The position numbers and the translations under genes are program-made. DNA of 64,000 bases from CBDUXT01 sp965371245 (GTDB taxonomy: Bacteria; Planctomycetota; Phycisphaerae; UBA1845). This document shows positions 43,480 to 52,627 of the stretch, in pieces (the stretch's first letter is position 1; the number at the start of each line of letters is the position of its first letter). Location of the stretch: the NCBI GenBank assembly GCA_965371245.1, contig CBDUXT010000018.1, positions 7,086-71,085 of the forward strand, given 5' to 3'. Under the pieces are notes generated by a model. That model saw nothing but the letters and a program-made list of their open reading frames with translations, was not told where the DNA came from and did no database searches.

Positions 43480-44066
43480 ATTGGCTCCCGGTCAGCTTCC
43501 AGGCGGCCGCCACGTCGGTCGGCGCTGGAAAGTGAGCTTCTCGGCGTGTCACGCAGGCGAGTCCGCCCCAGTTCCTGGCGCATTGTACGCGGAAACATGC
43601 CTGGAGGGAAGGGGCGCGGGTCCACGGGTCGGGTCCTTCGACAGGCATCCCTAAGTGCGGATGAGGGCTCAGGCTGCCTGCGCCGAGGCCTTCAGCACGC
43701 CAGCGCCCGACACGGTCAGTCATGGTCGCCGATGTCAAGATGGCAGCAAAAAGATGAGTTTGCCCCACACAACGCGGGTCGCGCCCTCCGCAACCGCGAA
43801 ACAGCCTTCGGCGTGACTTGGCCCGCCTCGGCAAACGCCATTATCGGGCACACGGAAAGCCCCAGCGCGTACGACGTTCGGGATGACATACCCGCCGAGC
43901 GTGCGTAGAATAGCGTACGCCCATTGCGACATCCGCACGGCGCGGGCAGGGATCCGGAACGATCCGAATGCCGGCTCTTTTGAGTACGCGGGGAGGGGTT
44001 CCAACGATCCGATCGACCGGGGCCTCGTTGTGAAACCAGCTCGCGGACGAACACCGGAGCACTGAT
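43480..44066. other. gene-free spacer of ~590 bases
   Basis: Lies between divergent genes and so should hold two promoters, but I see no convincing hexamer pair. Short frames on both strands (for instance 43735-44004 minus) have no ribosome site or recognisable domain. Confidence 0.45.
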
Positions 44067-45122
44067 ATGTTTAACCGAACAGCCCGAACGGTCCTCCTGA
44101 CGGCGATGAGCGTCGGCCTGGGCGGCGGGTACGGATGCCGCAAGGCCGATGACGGCGCCGCGCGTCCAACCGCAAAGAAGCCAGCCGCGAAGCAGGTGGT
44201 CGCCGCGCCAGGAATCGAACCGACCCTCGAACGAACTGCGGACAAGGCACCGCCCGTTCCGCCGGGCAAGGCGGCAAAACAGGCGGCGAGGCCGAAATCG
44301 GTTGCCAGCGCGGGTCCAGGTCAGCCGGCTAGCGACGTAACGGCCAAGCCGACCCCACAGAAGCGTGAAAAAGTCGCCGAACCCAAGACCGCACGGAAGG
44401 CACCCCAAAAGGTTTCGACGAAACCCAAACTCACGATTCCGAGCTTGGGACTCAAGATCACCACCGTAGCCGAAAAGCAAGTGAATGACGCGGAAGCCGA
44501 CCTTCTCGCCAGGTGGGACAAGATACAATCCGTTGCGGCGGTCATACGAACCGAGCTTCACCAGGAGAAGACGGCTACGCGCATGCAGCAGACTCGGGAG
44601 ACCGCCGGCCGGTTTTCCGTGAAGAAAAAAGACGGTGTGACGCTCGTGAAGTTCGTCGAGCTGCGCCGGTCGCAGGTTGAGCGGGCCGAGGACGATTGGG
44701 TCTTGATGGGCCAGCGAGTCACGAGCGTCAATGACGGCAAGTACGCCTACTCTCTGGATGAACTGCCCAAGACCGTGACCGCCGTGAAACACAACCTCCC
44801 ACTTCGCATTCTGCATCTCGGGGGTCCGGAACTTTTCCGCGACATACGCTCGTTCTACGGCGTGAGGCTCAAGGACGACGAGGTGATCGACGGAAAAACC
44901 GCTCGCGTGTTCGAAGTCACGCGGCGAGGCGGAAAGTTCACCGGACGATATTTCATCGATACCGAAACGGGCCTCTTGCTCAAGCGGGAGGTCAACAACG
45001 AGCGGGATCGATACACGCGAAACACCACGGTGAGCGAGGTCGTGATCGACGCCACGTTCTCCGAGGATCACTTCATCCTCAAGCTCCCGGACGGCGTCGA
45101 ACTCGAAGACAAAACCAAGTAG
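44067..45122 (+). CDS. lipoprotein with LolA/LppX-like domain
   Basis: 351 residues. Lipoprotein signal with Cys at about residue 24 (LGGGYGC); GGAG lies about 6 bases before ATG 44067. A disordered, Lys/Ala/Pro-rich linker spans residues ~25-125. The C-terminal ~220 residues read like the LolA-type beta-half-barrel: VAAVIRTELHQEK, GRFSVKKKDGVTLVKFVELR, DGKYAYSLDELPKT, ARVFEVTRRGGKFTGRYFID and a final VSEVVIDATFSEDHFIL. It would bind lipids or lipoprotein acyl chains at the cell surface. Its stop is 4 bases from the convergent PDZ gene's stop. Confidence 0.75.
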   Translation: MFNRTARTVLLTAMSVGLGGGYGCRKADDGAARPTAKKPAAKQVVAAPGIEPTLERTADKAPPVPPGKAAKQAARPKSVASAGPGQPASDVTAKPTPQKREKVAEPKTARKAPQKVSTKPKLTIPSLGLKITTVAEKQVNDAEADLLARWDKIQSVAAVIRTELHQEKTATRMQQTRETAGRFSVKKKDGVTLVKFVELRRSQVERAEDDWVLMGQRVTSVNDGKYAYSLDELPKTVTAVKHNLPLRILHLGGPELFRDIRSFYGVRLKDDEVIDGKTARVFEVTRRGGKFTGRYFIDTETGLLLKREVNNERDRYTRNTTVSEVVIDATFSEDHFILKLPDGVELEDKTK

Positions 45123-45126
45123 ATGA

Positions 45127-45954
45127 CTACGGCGACGAACGCACGGGAGCCTGATGCTCTTCCGCGCGGTCAGGCTCCAACGCCTGGGGCATCGCTCGAA
45201 ACCGCTCAAACCACCAAAGATCGAACTGTTCGCTGAAGTGTCGTAGCATCTCGCTGACAAGTCCCTGTCGCCTGTAGTAGCGCCTCGGGCGAGCTCCGAG
45301 GATCACATGGATCTCGAGTTCCGTGTCCTCTCGCAAGACGCTGAGCGTCAGCGGCGTACCCGGTCCACGGCGCCGCAATGACTCGCCGAAATTGGGTACG
45401 CCGAACCGCACGTCCGCGCCGATTGGCTCGCCGTCGAGTCCGATGATCACATCGCCTTCGTCGAGCACGGAGCGAGCCGCCGCGGTGCCGGGGATGATGC
45501 GACCGATTCTTACACCGAAGTACCCCTCGCGCACGCGCGGATCATCACTGTGCGTCAGCGGGAAGCGACTCTGGCTGACACCGAGAAACGCGTTCCGACC
45601 AAATACATGATGCTCCAAGTACGCCTCGCGGACGATCTGCTCCACGCGAAGCTGCACCTCGAGGTCCTCGGTCGTGTGGTAGGTCTCGCGGAGACGGCGA
45701 AAGGCGGGCAGTCCGATCTCGGTCAATGCGGCGGTGGCCATTTCGCGCAGCTCGTAGGTGGGCGCCGCCAGCTTCCCCACCAACTCCTCGATGCGCTCGG
45801 AGGTCTTCCGGTCAACCACGAGGCGGAACATGTCATCCGAACGACCCTCGGAGTGCCAAGGTGGTGGCTCCTCCGAGCCGATGGAGGGCTGCCCCCAAAC
45901 ACGCCCGCTCAGGCCCACCAGGGCGAGTATCGTGATCGTGGTTAGTGCCTTCAT
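45127..45954 (-). CDS. exported PDZ-domain protein (paralogue 1)
   Basis: 275 residues with signal peptide MKALTTITILALVGLSGRVWG. Residues ~45-115 form a helical HEAT-like segment (LAAPTYELREMATAALTEIG, FRRLRETYHTTEDLEVQLR). A PDZ domain follows at ~120-225: AFLGVSQSR, GYFGVRIGRIIPGTAAARSV and DVIIGLDGEPIGAD. No protease triad is attached, so it is a binding or scaffold protein. The next gene upstream encodes a paralogue with the same layout, implying tandem duplication. Confidence 0.82.
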   Translation of the reverse strand: MKALTTITILALVGLSGRVWGQPSIGSEEPPPWHSEGRSDDMFRLVVDRKTSERIEELVGKLAAPTYELREMATAALTEIGLPAFRRLRETYHTTEDLEVQLRVEQIVREAYLEHHVFGRNAFLGVSQSRFPLTHSDDPRVREGYFGVRIGRIIPGTAAARSVLDEGDVIIGLDGEPIGADVRFGVPNFGESLRRRGPGTPLTLSVLREDTELEIHVILGARPRRYYRRQGLVSEMLRHFSEQFDLWWFERFRAMPQALEPDRAEEHQAPVRSSP

Positions 45955-46010
45955 GGCTCGTTATCCTGCCCTCGTGGGCGATCCGTGCCAAGCCAACGTG
46001 TGCCGCCGGT

Positions 46011-46904
46011 TCACGTGCCGTCGGACGTCACCGATGGCCGCGGAACCGCCCCGACGTGCTCGGACCACCAACCGGGGAACTCCGCGCTCATCTCGCGAAG
46101 CAGCCCGGAGGTGCCGCGAACGTTTCCCAGGGCGGCCGTGTCCTTCGGGCAGCGTCCCAGCGTAACGGTCAAGACTTTCTTCTCACGTTTGGTCGTGTCA
46201 ATCCGTCGGTACACGGTCACCGTCAACACCGCGCCGGGCGGTCGCGAGCGTATGGGAAGACTCAACGACTCGAGGAGGGCATTACCCTGGCCGGTGAGCG
46301 CCTTGCCGTTTGCGGCCACGATGACATCATCCGGCTTGATCCCGCCGCGCGCCGCGCCGGAATCCGGCACAACCGTTTGGACGTCCACGCCGGACTCGTC
46401 GGCGGGAATCTCCACCGGGTTGTAGCCCGGTCGCTGCGGGTTGGCACGCCCACGATTCGCTCGCCCCCGCGCGTTGCGGCGAGCCACCACGGGGCGCTGT
46501 CCATGAACGTGGGCGCGCATGGTGATCCCCAGAAAGCCGTTTCGGTCGTAGACGTGGTGGTTCAAAAATGCCTGGCGAACGATTCCCTCGACGCGCAACC
46601 GCACCTCAAGGTCATCCGCGTCGTGATACGCACGACGAAGCCGACCAAACGTCTGCAAGCCGATCTCGACCAGACGTCCCGAGCTGAACTCGCGCGCCCC
46701 ATGATTCGGCGAACCCAGCTTCGTCACCAAATCGTCAATCTCTTGTTGCAACGCATCGCCCACCGGCAGGTGAAAGACCTCCTCGGTCAACGGCTCCACC
46801 CGGCGAACCAGCGGCTTGGTGGCGGTGGCGGTGTTCTGGCACCAGGCCACCGAGGATGCGGCGCTCAACCACACGGCCAGCGTCAGGATCAGTTTGCTTT
46901 GCAT
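46011..46904 (-). CDS. exported PDZ-domain protein (paralogue 2)
   Basis: 297 residues. Signal peptide MQSKLILTLAVWLSAASSVA; ATG 46904 chosen for it, although the frame is open to 47033. The helical part EFSSGRLVEIGLQTFGRLRR, AYHDADDLEVRLRVEGIVRQ, AFLNHHVYDRNGFLGI aligns along its length with the gene downstream. The PDZ domain has a basic, Arg/Asn-rich insertion (VARRNARGRANRGRANPQRP) and then VDVQTVVPDSGAARGGI and DVIVAANGKALTG. The 56 base gap and same strand suggest one transcript with the PDZ paralogue. Confidence 0.82.
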   Translation of the reverse strand: MQSKLILTLAVWLSAASSVAWCQNTATATKPLVRRVEPLTEEVFHLPVGDALQQEIDDLVTKLGSPNHGAREFSSGRLVEIGLQTFGRLRRAYHDADDLEVRLRVEGIVRQAFLNHHVYDRNGFLGITMRAHVHGQRPVVARRNARGRANRGRANPQRPGYNPVEIPADESGVDVQTVVPDSGAARGGIKPDDVIVAANGKALTGQGNALLESLSLPIRSRPPGAVLTVTVYRRIDTTKREKKVLTVTLGRCPKDTAALGNVRGTSGLLREMSAEFPGWWSEHVGAVPRPSVTSDGT

Positions 46905-46986
46905 GTCAATCCCGTTTGAGTATCGAGCCACGCATGCGACCCCCGGCTCCGGTCGTCCGAACGTCAAATGCGCCCGAAGGAACCAA

Positions 46987-48102
46987 TCACAACAGACCCA
47001 GCAGCGTATCACACACTCGGTCCACATCCGCACGCGTCAGCTCATGGTGAAACGGAAGCGCGATGGTCCTGGCCGACAACGCCTCGCACACCGGAAAGTC
47101 CCCCGGTCGGAACCTGAATCGTTCCACATAGAACGGCTGCAGGTGGATCGGCGCGAAGTAGTTGCTACAACCGATACCACGGGCCTCCAATTCGCCGAGC
47201 AACCTGTCACGGTCCTTCTGATCGTAGTCGTCGCCGAGCCGCACGACGAACACAAACCAGCTCGTCTCGATGCCCGGCGACACTTGCTGCATCCAGAGTC
47301 GCCGGTCGTCTTCGAGCCGCTGGCAATACATGGCCCGTACCGCGGACCGGGCGGCGATGATCTCCTCGAGCCGGGCGAGCTGAGCAAGGCCCAGCGCACA
47401 ATTGACCTCGCTGAGCCGATAGTTGTATCCCAGCCGCGCATGCAAAAGCCATTTGTTTCCCGCGTCGCGCCCCTGGTTACGCAATGATCGGCACAAAGCG
47501 GCGAATTCCGCATCGTCGGTGACAATCATACCACCTTCACCGGTAGTGATTTGTTTGTTTGGGTAAAAACCGAACACGCCCGCATCGCCCAGCGAACCGG
47601 CCGGCTTGCCCTGGTACCGGCTTCCCAACGCCTCGCAGGCGTCCTCGATCACCAACAGGCCACGCGCGCGGGCGACCCGCGCGATCGGCTCCATGTCCGC
47701 CACCTGCCCGAACACGTGTACCGGAAGAATCGCCCTGGTGCGCGAGGTCACGGCCGCCTCGATCCGCCCCGGATCGATGTTCCAGGTGTTCGGATCGACA
47801 TCCACGAACACCGGCTTGGCGCCGACCATCAGCGCGCAGTTGGCCGACGCCACGAACGAGAAGGGCGTGGTAACCACTTCGTCGTCAGGCCCAATCTCGC
47901 CGGCCAGCATCGTCAGGTGCAAAGCCGCCGTACCGCTGGAACAGGCGACGGCCTCGCGCGTGCCGCAGGCTTTCGCGAAGGCGTTCTCAAAGGCGGGCAG
48001 CTTGGACCCAAGGCTCAGGTGCGGCGTGCGCAGCACCTCGACAACCGCCTCGATCTCGGTCTCGGTGATGCTGGGGCGAGCCAACGCGATGGGTTCGGAC
48101 AT
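46987..48102 (-). CDS. DegT/DnrJ/EryC1/StrS sugar aminotransferase
   Basis: 371 residues, full length. Lys183 in FYPNKQITTGEGG forms the internal aldimine with PLP; SSGTAALHL binds the phosphate; VIEDACEALGS carries the ring-contacting Asp. Members aminate keto-sugars bound to nucleotides for surface polysaccharides and glycosylated products. ATG 48102 is preferred to the longer in-frame start at 48114. It is divergent from the nucleotide-sugar dehydrogenase gene at 48386, and the two probably belong to one glycan pathway. Confidence 0.92.
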   Translation of the reverse strand: MSEPIALARPSITETEIEAVVEVLRTPHLSLGSKLPAFENAFAKACGTREAVACSSGTAALHLTMLAGEIGPDDEVVTTPFSFVASANCALMVGAKPVFVDVDPNTWNIDPGRIEAAVTSRTRAILPVHVFGQVADMEPIARVARARGLLVIEDACEALGSRYQGKPAGSLGDAGVFGFYPNKQITTGEGGMIVTDDAEFAALCRSLRNQGRDAGNKWLLHARLGYNYRLSEVNCALGLAQLARLEEIIAARSAVRAMYCQRLEDDRRLWMQQVSPGIETSWFVFVVRLGDDYDQKDRDRLLGELEARGIGCSNYFAPIHLQPFYVERFRFRPGDFPVCEALSARTIALPFHHELTRADVDRVCDTLLGLL

Positions 48103-48121
48103 ACAGTCTCTCAACCTCTCA

Positions 48122-48241
48122 GAGCGTGTTCAAGAAGGCTCTTTCCGAGCCGCGCCCGTAAGGAAGCGGTCCGGTTTCGCACACGAAACCGCTCCCTCAC
48201 CGTCGCGGCTCGGTTTGTCATGACCCTTCTTATACACCCTC
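48122..48241. mobile_element. 120 bp MITE with 3 bp target duplication (TCA)
   Basis: Begins GAGCGTGTTCAAGAAGG and ends CCTTCTTATACACCCTC, imperfect inverted repeats, and is flanked by TCA at 48119-48121 and 48242-48244. The interior carries two long hairpin arms, GAGCCGCGCCCGTAAGGAAG and its near-complement CTCCCTCACCGTCGCGGCTC. It encodes no protein. Confidence 0.88.
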
Positions 48242-48385
48242 TCAGGAAACTCTTTGGCCTCGTCGGTTCACAGGCAGTATAGTGGCCTCCATGCACGACC
48301 GATAGGGTTTCGACCAGTTCCACACGGGACTGTTGAACCCTGTGGGGATCGTGGTTTCGACATCCAACGAGGTGGAAATCCGTAC

Positions 48386-49783
48386 ATGAGCAGATCATCG
48401 GAGACGCGTGTGACGAGCAAGACACGAAGAACCGGGCAGAGACGGCCCGTGCGCCGACCGCTCTTGTCCGATAAGCTCTGGCAGGACGCCCTCGCCCGGC
48501 GTACGGCGCGCGTGGGCATCGTGGGGATGGGCTACGTCGGGTTGCCGCTCATGCGAACGTTTTGCGGCGCGGGCTTTGCGTGCCTCGGGTTCGACATCGA
48601 CGTCACCAAAGTGGACAAGCTCAACGCCGGGCGAAGCTATATCAAGCACATCCCCTCCTCGCTCATCAAGTCGCTGGTGTCCAAGGGACGGTTCCGTGCC
48701 AGCGCCGATCCGGAGTCGCTTGAGGCCTGCGACGCGATCATCGTATGCGTACCCACGCCGCTCACGAAAATGCGCGAGCCCGACACCAGTTATGTCGAGA
48801 ACACGGCCCACCTGATCGCCGACCACCTGCGCCGCGGGCAACTCGTCATCCTGGAGAGCACCACCTATCCCGGAACCACGCGCGAACTGCTCCAGCCCAT
48901 CCTCGAAGCTGGCGGGCTCCGCGCGGAACGGGACTTCTTTTTGGCCTATTCCCCCGAGCGCGAAGACCCCGGCCGAACGAACTTCACGACGGAAACGACT
49001 CCCAAGGTGGTCGGCGCCACCGGTCCCGTCGGCCTCGCCATCGCTACCGCTCTGTACGGCGCGGCCGTGGAAGCCGTCGTCCCCGTGGCAAGCTGCGAGG
49101 TGGCCGAGGCGTCCAAAATCCTCGAGAACGTCTATCGCAGCGTCAACATCGCCATGATCAACGAACTCAAGATGCTCTTCGATCGCATGGGGATCGATGT
49201 GTGGGAGGTCATACGGGCAGCCGCAACGAAACCGTTCGGCTTTCAACCCTTCTACCCGGGTCCGGGGCTCGGCGGACACTGCATTCCCATCGATCCGTTC
49301 TATCTGACGTGGAAGGCTCGCCAGTACGACATGAGCACGCGATTCATCGAGCTGGCGGGCGAAATCAACACGTCGATGCCCGACTACGTCATCACCCGGC
49401 TCGCCGACGGACTGAACACGCAGAAAAAGGCCGTCAACGGGTCCAAGGTGCTCGTGCTCGGCCTGGCATACAAGAAGGACGTCGATGACATCCGCGAGTC
49501 ACCTTCGATCGAGCTGATCGAGATGCTCCGCGCCCGAGGAGCGAAGGTGGACTACAACGATCCCCACGTCCCTCGAACGGGCAAACAGCGCGAACACAAC
49601 CTGCGGATGACCAGCAAGAAGCTGACGGCGACCATGCTCCGCTCGTACGACTGTATCCTGATCGCCACGGACCACTCGGCCTATGACTATGGATGGATCG
49701 TGAAGAACGCCAAGCTGGTCGTGGATACGCGCAACGCCACGGTTGACGTCAAGACGGGACGCAGGAAGATCGTGAAGGCGTAG
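48386..49783 (+). CDS. UDP/GDP-sugar 6-dehydrogenase (WbpA/TviB-like)
   Basis: 465 residues. NAD-binding Rossmann motif VGIVGMGYVGLPL (about 43-55), the central-domain helix VAEASKILENVYRSVNIAMI, and the catalytic Cys299 in LGGHCIPIDPFYL. The C-terminal UDP-binding domain has LVLGLAYKKDVDDIRESPSI. The GPGLGGHCIPIDP form matches UDP-N-acetyl-sugar dehydrogenases (WbpA, TviB) more than UDP-glucose dehydrogenase. The product, a nucleotide uronic acid, feeds capsule or O-antigen synthesis. ATG 48386 has AGGTGG upstream; the extra N-terminal ~40 basic residues are unusual. It is divergent from the DegT gene. Confidence 0.92.
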   Translation: MSRSSETRVTSKTRRTGQRRPVRRPLLSDKLWQDALARRTARVGIVGMGYVGLPLMRTFCGAGFACLGFDIDVTKVDKLNAGRSYIKHIPSSLIKSLVSKGRFRASADPESLEACDAIIVCVPTPLTKMREPDTSYVENTAHLIADHLRRGQLVILESTTYPGTTRELLQPILEAGGLRAERDFFLAYSPEREDPGRTNFTTETTPKVVGATGPVGLAIATALYGAAVEAVVPVASCEVAEASKILENVYRSVNIAMINELKMLFDRMGIDVWEVIRAAATKPFGFQPFYPGPGLGGHCIPIDPFYLTWKARQYDMSTRFIELAGEINTSMPDYVITRLADGLNTQKKAVNGSKVLVLGLAYKKDVDDIRESPSIELIEMLRARGAKVDYNDPHVPRTGKQREHNLRMTSKKLTATMLRSYDCILIATDHSAYDYGWIVKNAKLVVDTRNATVDVKTGRRKIVKA

Positions 49784-49815
49784 CTGCCGATGCCGAAGCC
49801 TGCCGATCGCCGTTC

Positions 49816-50370
49816 TCAAGACACGTCGATCGTCTCATCCACGTCACCGTTTTCGTTGACGAAGGTTGCGAACTCGATGGTGTCCCCACAGCCGAAGTCC
49901 ACACCCGCCAGGCTGAGGCCCACGGGAATCCGGGCGAGCGGCGCCATGATCAGTGGGGTCGTCGCGATCACCTCGACCGACAGCGCGGCCGTTGCGGGAC
50001 ACGCCGCCTCAAACGCGAACTCAAACGGAGCGAACGGTACCGTTTGTCGAAGGACCATCGTCGTGCCGTCGGCGTAGCCAAGCGTAAACGAGAACTCGAC
50101 GAAGAAGACGGCCAGGGTCGCCAGCGAAGGATCCACGCCGGCCTCTTCCGCGTGCGGCACAAGGTCAGTCGGCACCAGCGTGCTCGATATGCGAACCTTC
50201 ACGTTCGTGGATGGGTCGAACGCAACACCCGGGGGGGGCATCACATCCAGGAACCCGTTGCCGTTCGCGTCCTCCCGCAAGGCTTTGAGGTCGTCAAACG
50301 CCGACGGCGGCTGACACCCGGCCGCGAGCAGAATCAACCCGGCTATGACGCAAGTTGCTCCCCGGTGCAT
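49816..50370 (-). CDS. hypothetical lipoprotein
   Basis: 184 residues. MHRGATCVIAGLILLAAGCQ is a lipoprotein signal with lipobox LAAGC (Cys19), and AAGGTG precedes ATG 50370. The mature part has a DANGNGFLDV calcium-loop-like motif and then a beta-rich domain (VKVRISSTLVPTDLVPHAEE, LAVFFVEFSFTLGYADGTTM, FEFAFEAACPATAALSVEVI) of about 130 residues. No known family. It is divergent from the serine hydrolase at 50740, with ~370 bases between in which I see no repeat or clear promoter. Confidence 0.65.
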   Translation of the reverse strand: MHRGATCVIAGLILLAAGCQPPSAFDDLKALREDANGNGFLDVMPPPGVAFDPSTNVKVRISSTLVPTDLVPHAEEAGVDPSLATLAVFFVEFSFTLGYADGTTMVLRQTVPFAPFEFAFEAACPATAALSVEVIATTPLIMAPLARIPVGLSLAGVDFGCGDTIEFATFVNENGDVDETIDVS

Positions 50371-50739
50371 GATGTTCACCTTGCCACCTCCTGGTCGTAA
50401 CGCCACCGAGTTCGTTGGCAACGCGTGGATCGAAAGCCTGGTCCGCCGACGGCGTACGGTACGCGACCACGCCCGACACATCGCTCGGACGATTGTAATC
50501 GCTTGGTGCTGCGGTTCAACGCTGCGGCGGAGCAGACCTTCGGCCGGTCGTCACGGTGTGGTTGATCAGCGTCAGCGGGGTGCGCATACCGCCCGTACGA
50601 CCGCCGCACGGCACCTGTGTAAATCTGTAGCGGTCGGTTGCCACGCTTCGCGACTACCTCTACGGTCGCACCGGTTGTTCGGGCATTGTCACGTTAGCAA
50701 GGCTCTCCAACGGGAGCCGCCAACCATCGGAGGAATACA

Positions 50740-52128
50740 ATGAACAGTCGTTGCGTTGACCCGCGGCTCATGATCGGTCTCGTCGTTGCCATCGCGTGGC
50801 CGATGGCGGCTTCGGCCGGGCCGACCATCCCCGACGATGTCAAGGCCAGCGTCCGGGCACGCGTGGCCAAGGGCATCACGCCCAGCATTGTGGTAGGGCT
50901 GGTGGATGCCACCGGCATGTCGTTTTACAGCCACGGAACGCGCTCGGTCGAGGATCCGTCGCCGGTCGATGAGGACTCGATCTACGAGATCGGATCGATC
51001 ACCAAGACGTTCACCGCGCTGCTACTCGCCGACTTGGTCGAGCGTGGCCGACTCGACCTCGATGACCCTATCGAGAAGTACCTGCCGGAAGAGGTGAGGG
51101 TTCCTTCGCGCGGCGGCAAGATCACATTGTTGTCCTTGACGACGCACCGTTCGGGTCTGCCGCGCATGCCGTCGAACTTCGAGCCCGAGGATCCGACCAA
51201 CCCGTTCGCCGATTACACCACCGACCGGCTCTACGCATTTCTTTCCAACCACACGCTGACGCGAGACGTTGGCGCAAGCTACGAATACTCCAACGTGGGA
51301 GCGGGCCTCTTGGGGCACGCGCTGACTCGCGTCGCCGGTAAGGACTACGAAGCGATGATGATCGATCGGATTTGCAAGCCGCTTGGCATGGAGAGCACGG
51401 TGTTGAACCTAACGCCGGAGCTTCGCACGCGGCTGGCACTCGGGCATGCCGACGGCAAGGTCGTGCCCAACTGGGATCTCGACTCCCTCGCCGGCGCGGG
51501 CATGATTCGATCGTCGGCCCGCGACATGCTTCGTTACCTCGCCGCCAACCTCGGTCAAACCGAGACCGCCCTCTATCCGGCCATGAAACGCACGCATGAG
51601 CAGCGGCATACCACGGGCAGGTCAGGGATGTCCATCGCCATGGGCTGGCACATTGAGGACGCCTTCGGCACGCGGATCATTTGGCACAACGGCGGGACCG
51701 GCGGGTACCTGACGTTTTGTGGTTTCGACCCCAAGAGCGGGCTGGGCGCTGTCGTGCTGACGAATTCAAACAACGAAGGCAGCGATGACATCGGACGGCA
51801 CCTACTGCAAGCGAGGATCCCCCTCACGCACAAGGGTCCTCAGCAGGAGCGGACTGAGATTGCGCTCGATGAGTCGGTTGTGGCGAGCTACGCCGGCAAG
51901 TACTTCGTTCGGCCGGGTCTGGTCATAACCGTCAAGTTGGAGACGGGAAAGCTCGTGTCCACCTTCGGCCGAAACGCCGCCGTGCCGATGTTCCCGGAGT
52001 CGGAAACGAAGTTCTTTGCCAAGTCCGACGCAGTCCAGATCACCTTCGTCCGCGACGAGTCGAGCCGTGTGACCGGGCTGATCTACCACAATGGCGACCG
52101 CGACATGAAAGCGAATCGAATCGAGTAG
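50740..52128 (+). CDS. exported serine hydrolase (class C beta-lactamase/DD-peptidase fold)
   Basis: 462 residues with a signal peptide ending near ASAGP. The beta-lactamase-fold triad is present: Ser86-x-x-Lys89 in EIGSITKTF, Tyr-x-Asn in YEYSNVGAGLLGH and the third motif HNGGTGG. A C-terminal domain of ~110 residues (ALDESVVASYAGKYFVRPGL onward) resembles the DUF3471/lipocalin-like appendage of such enzymes. They act on peptidoglycan peptides, esters or amides in the periplasm; true beta-lactamase activity cannot be assumed. No AmpR or other resistance context is present. Confidence 0.9.
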   Translation: MNSRCVDPRLMIGLVVAIAWPMAASAGPTIPDDVKASVRARVAKGITPSIVVGLVDATGMSFYSHGTRSVEDPSPVDEDSIYEIGSITKTFTALLLADLVERGRLDLDDPIEKYLPEEVRVPSRGGKITLLSLTTHRSGLPRMPSNFEPEDPTNPFADYTTDRLYAFLSNHTLTRDVGASYEYSNVGAGLLGHALTRVAGKDYEAMMIDRICKPLGMESTVLNLTPELRTRLALGHADGKVVPNWDLDSLAGAGMIRSSARDMLRYLAANLGQTETALYPAMKRTHEQRHTTGRSGMSIAMGWHIEDAFGTRIIWHNGGTGGYLTFCGFDPKSGLGAVVLTNSNNEGSDDIGRHLLQARIPLTHKGPQQERTEIALDESVVASYAGKYFVRPGLVITVKLETGKLVSTFGRNAAVPMFPESETKFFAKSDAVQITFVRDESSRVTGLIYHNGDRDMKANRIE

Positions 52129-52406
52129 CGCGGCGCGTGCTCGTTTCCTGGTGAGGTGTCCCTGCGCCTGCCGCGAAGCGGGAGCCGCCTGGTCGAATCG
52201 TCTGATCGTAAACACGCATAGCGAAACCCTGTTACGCCGCGCGTAGGGCGGGCTATTGCCCGCCGTCTTACCGTTCAGTCTTGTTGACGGGCATCGACCC
52301 TACGGTCGTTGGGTGCATCGTTACGCGTAAACTTACGGGTTGGGTGCCCCGTGGCTTTAGCCGTGGGGGACGCGAATCCGGAGACCATTCGAGTCCCCCA
52401 CTTCTA
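52129..52406. repeat. repeat-rich spacer, left part of a dispersed repeat
   Basis: No gene. From about 52335 it carries GGGTGCCCCGTGGCTTTAGC and GAGACCATTCGAGTCCCCCA, the same series as at 26915-27012; the series is interrupted at 52407 by the MITE and resumes at about 52530 with AAGAGGTGGGCCACCC. Confidence 0.6.
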
Positions 52407-52407
52407 A

Positions 52408-52527
52408 GAGCGTGTTTAAGAAGGCTCTTTCCGAGCCGCGCCCGCAAGGAAGCGGTCCGGTTTCCCACTCGAAACCGCTCCCTGACGGTCGCGGCTCGGT
52501 TCGTCATGACCGTTCTTATACACCCTC
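52408..52527. mobile_element. 120 bp MITE with 3 bp target duplication (TAA)
   Basis: Same length and ends as the copy at 48122 (GAGCGTGTTTAAGAAGG ... TTCTTATACACCCTC), flanked by TAA at 52405-52407 and 52528-52530. It is inserted inside another dispersed repeat whose uninterrupted form is at 26915-27012, so its mobility is directly visible. Confidence 0.9.
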
Positions 52528-52627
52528 TAAAAGAGGTGGGCCACCCACCGAGCAAACCCGCAGGTTCAAGGTTGACCATACACTAGTAACCAGTATTGCC
52601 GATCCAAACCAAGCACGGAGTTCCTTT

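Noticed and set aside
43735..44004. 89-codon minus-strand ORF in the 43.5-44 kb gap
   Set aside because: Mildly protein-like at its centre but no ribosome site, no domain and no supporting neighbour.
43716..45260. 514-codon minus-strand frame across the 43.5-44 kb gap and the LolA-like gene
   Set aside because: Most of it is antisense to a lipoprotein gene with signal and ribosome site; the part in the gap has no recognisable domain.
50740..52128. Calling the serine hydrolase an AmpC beta-lactamase resistance gene
   Set aside because: The SxxK, YxN and HxG motifs are shared by DD-peptidases and esterases, and there is no AmpR or resistance context.
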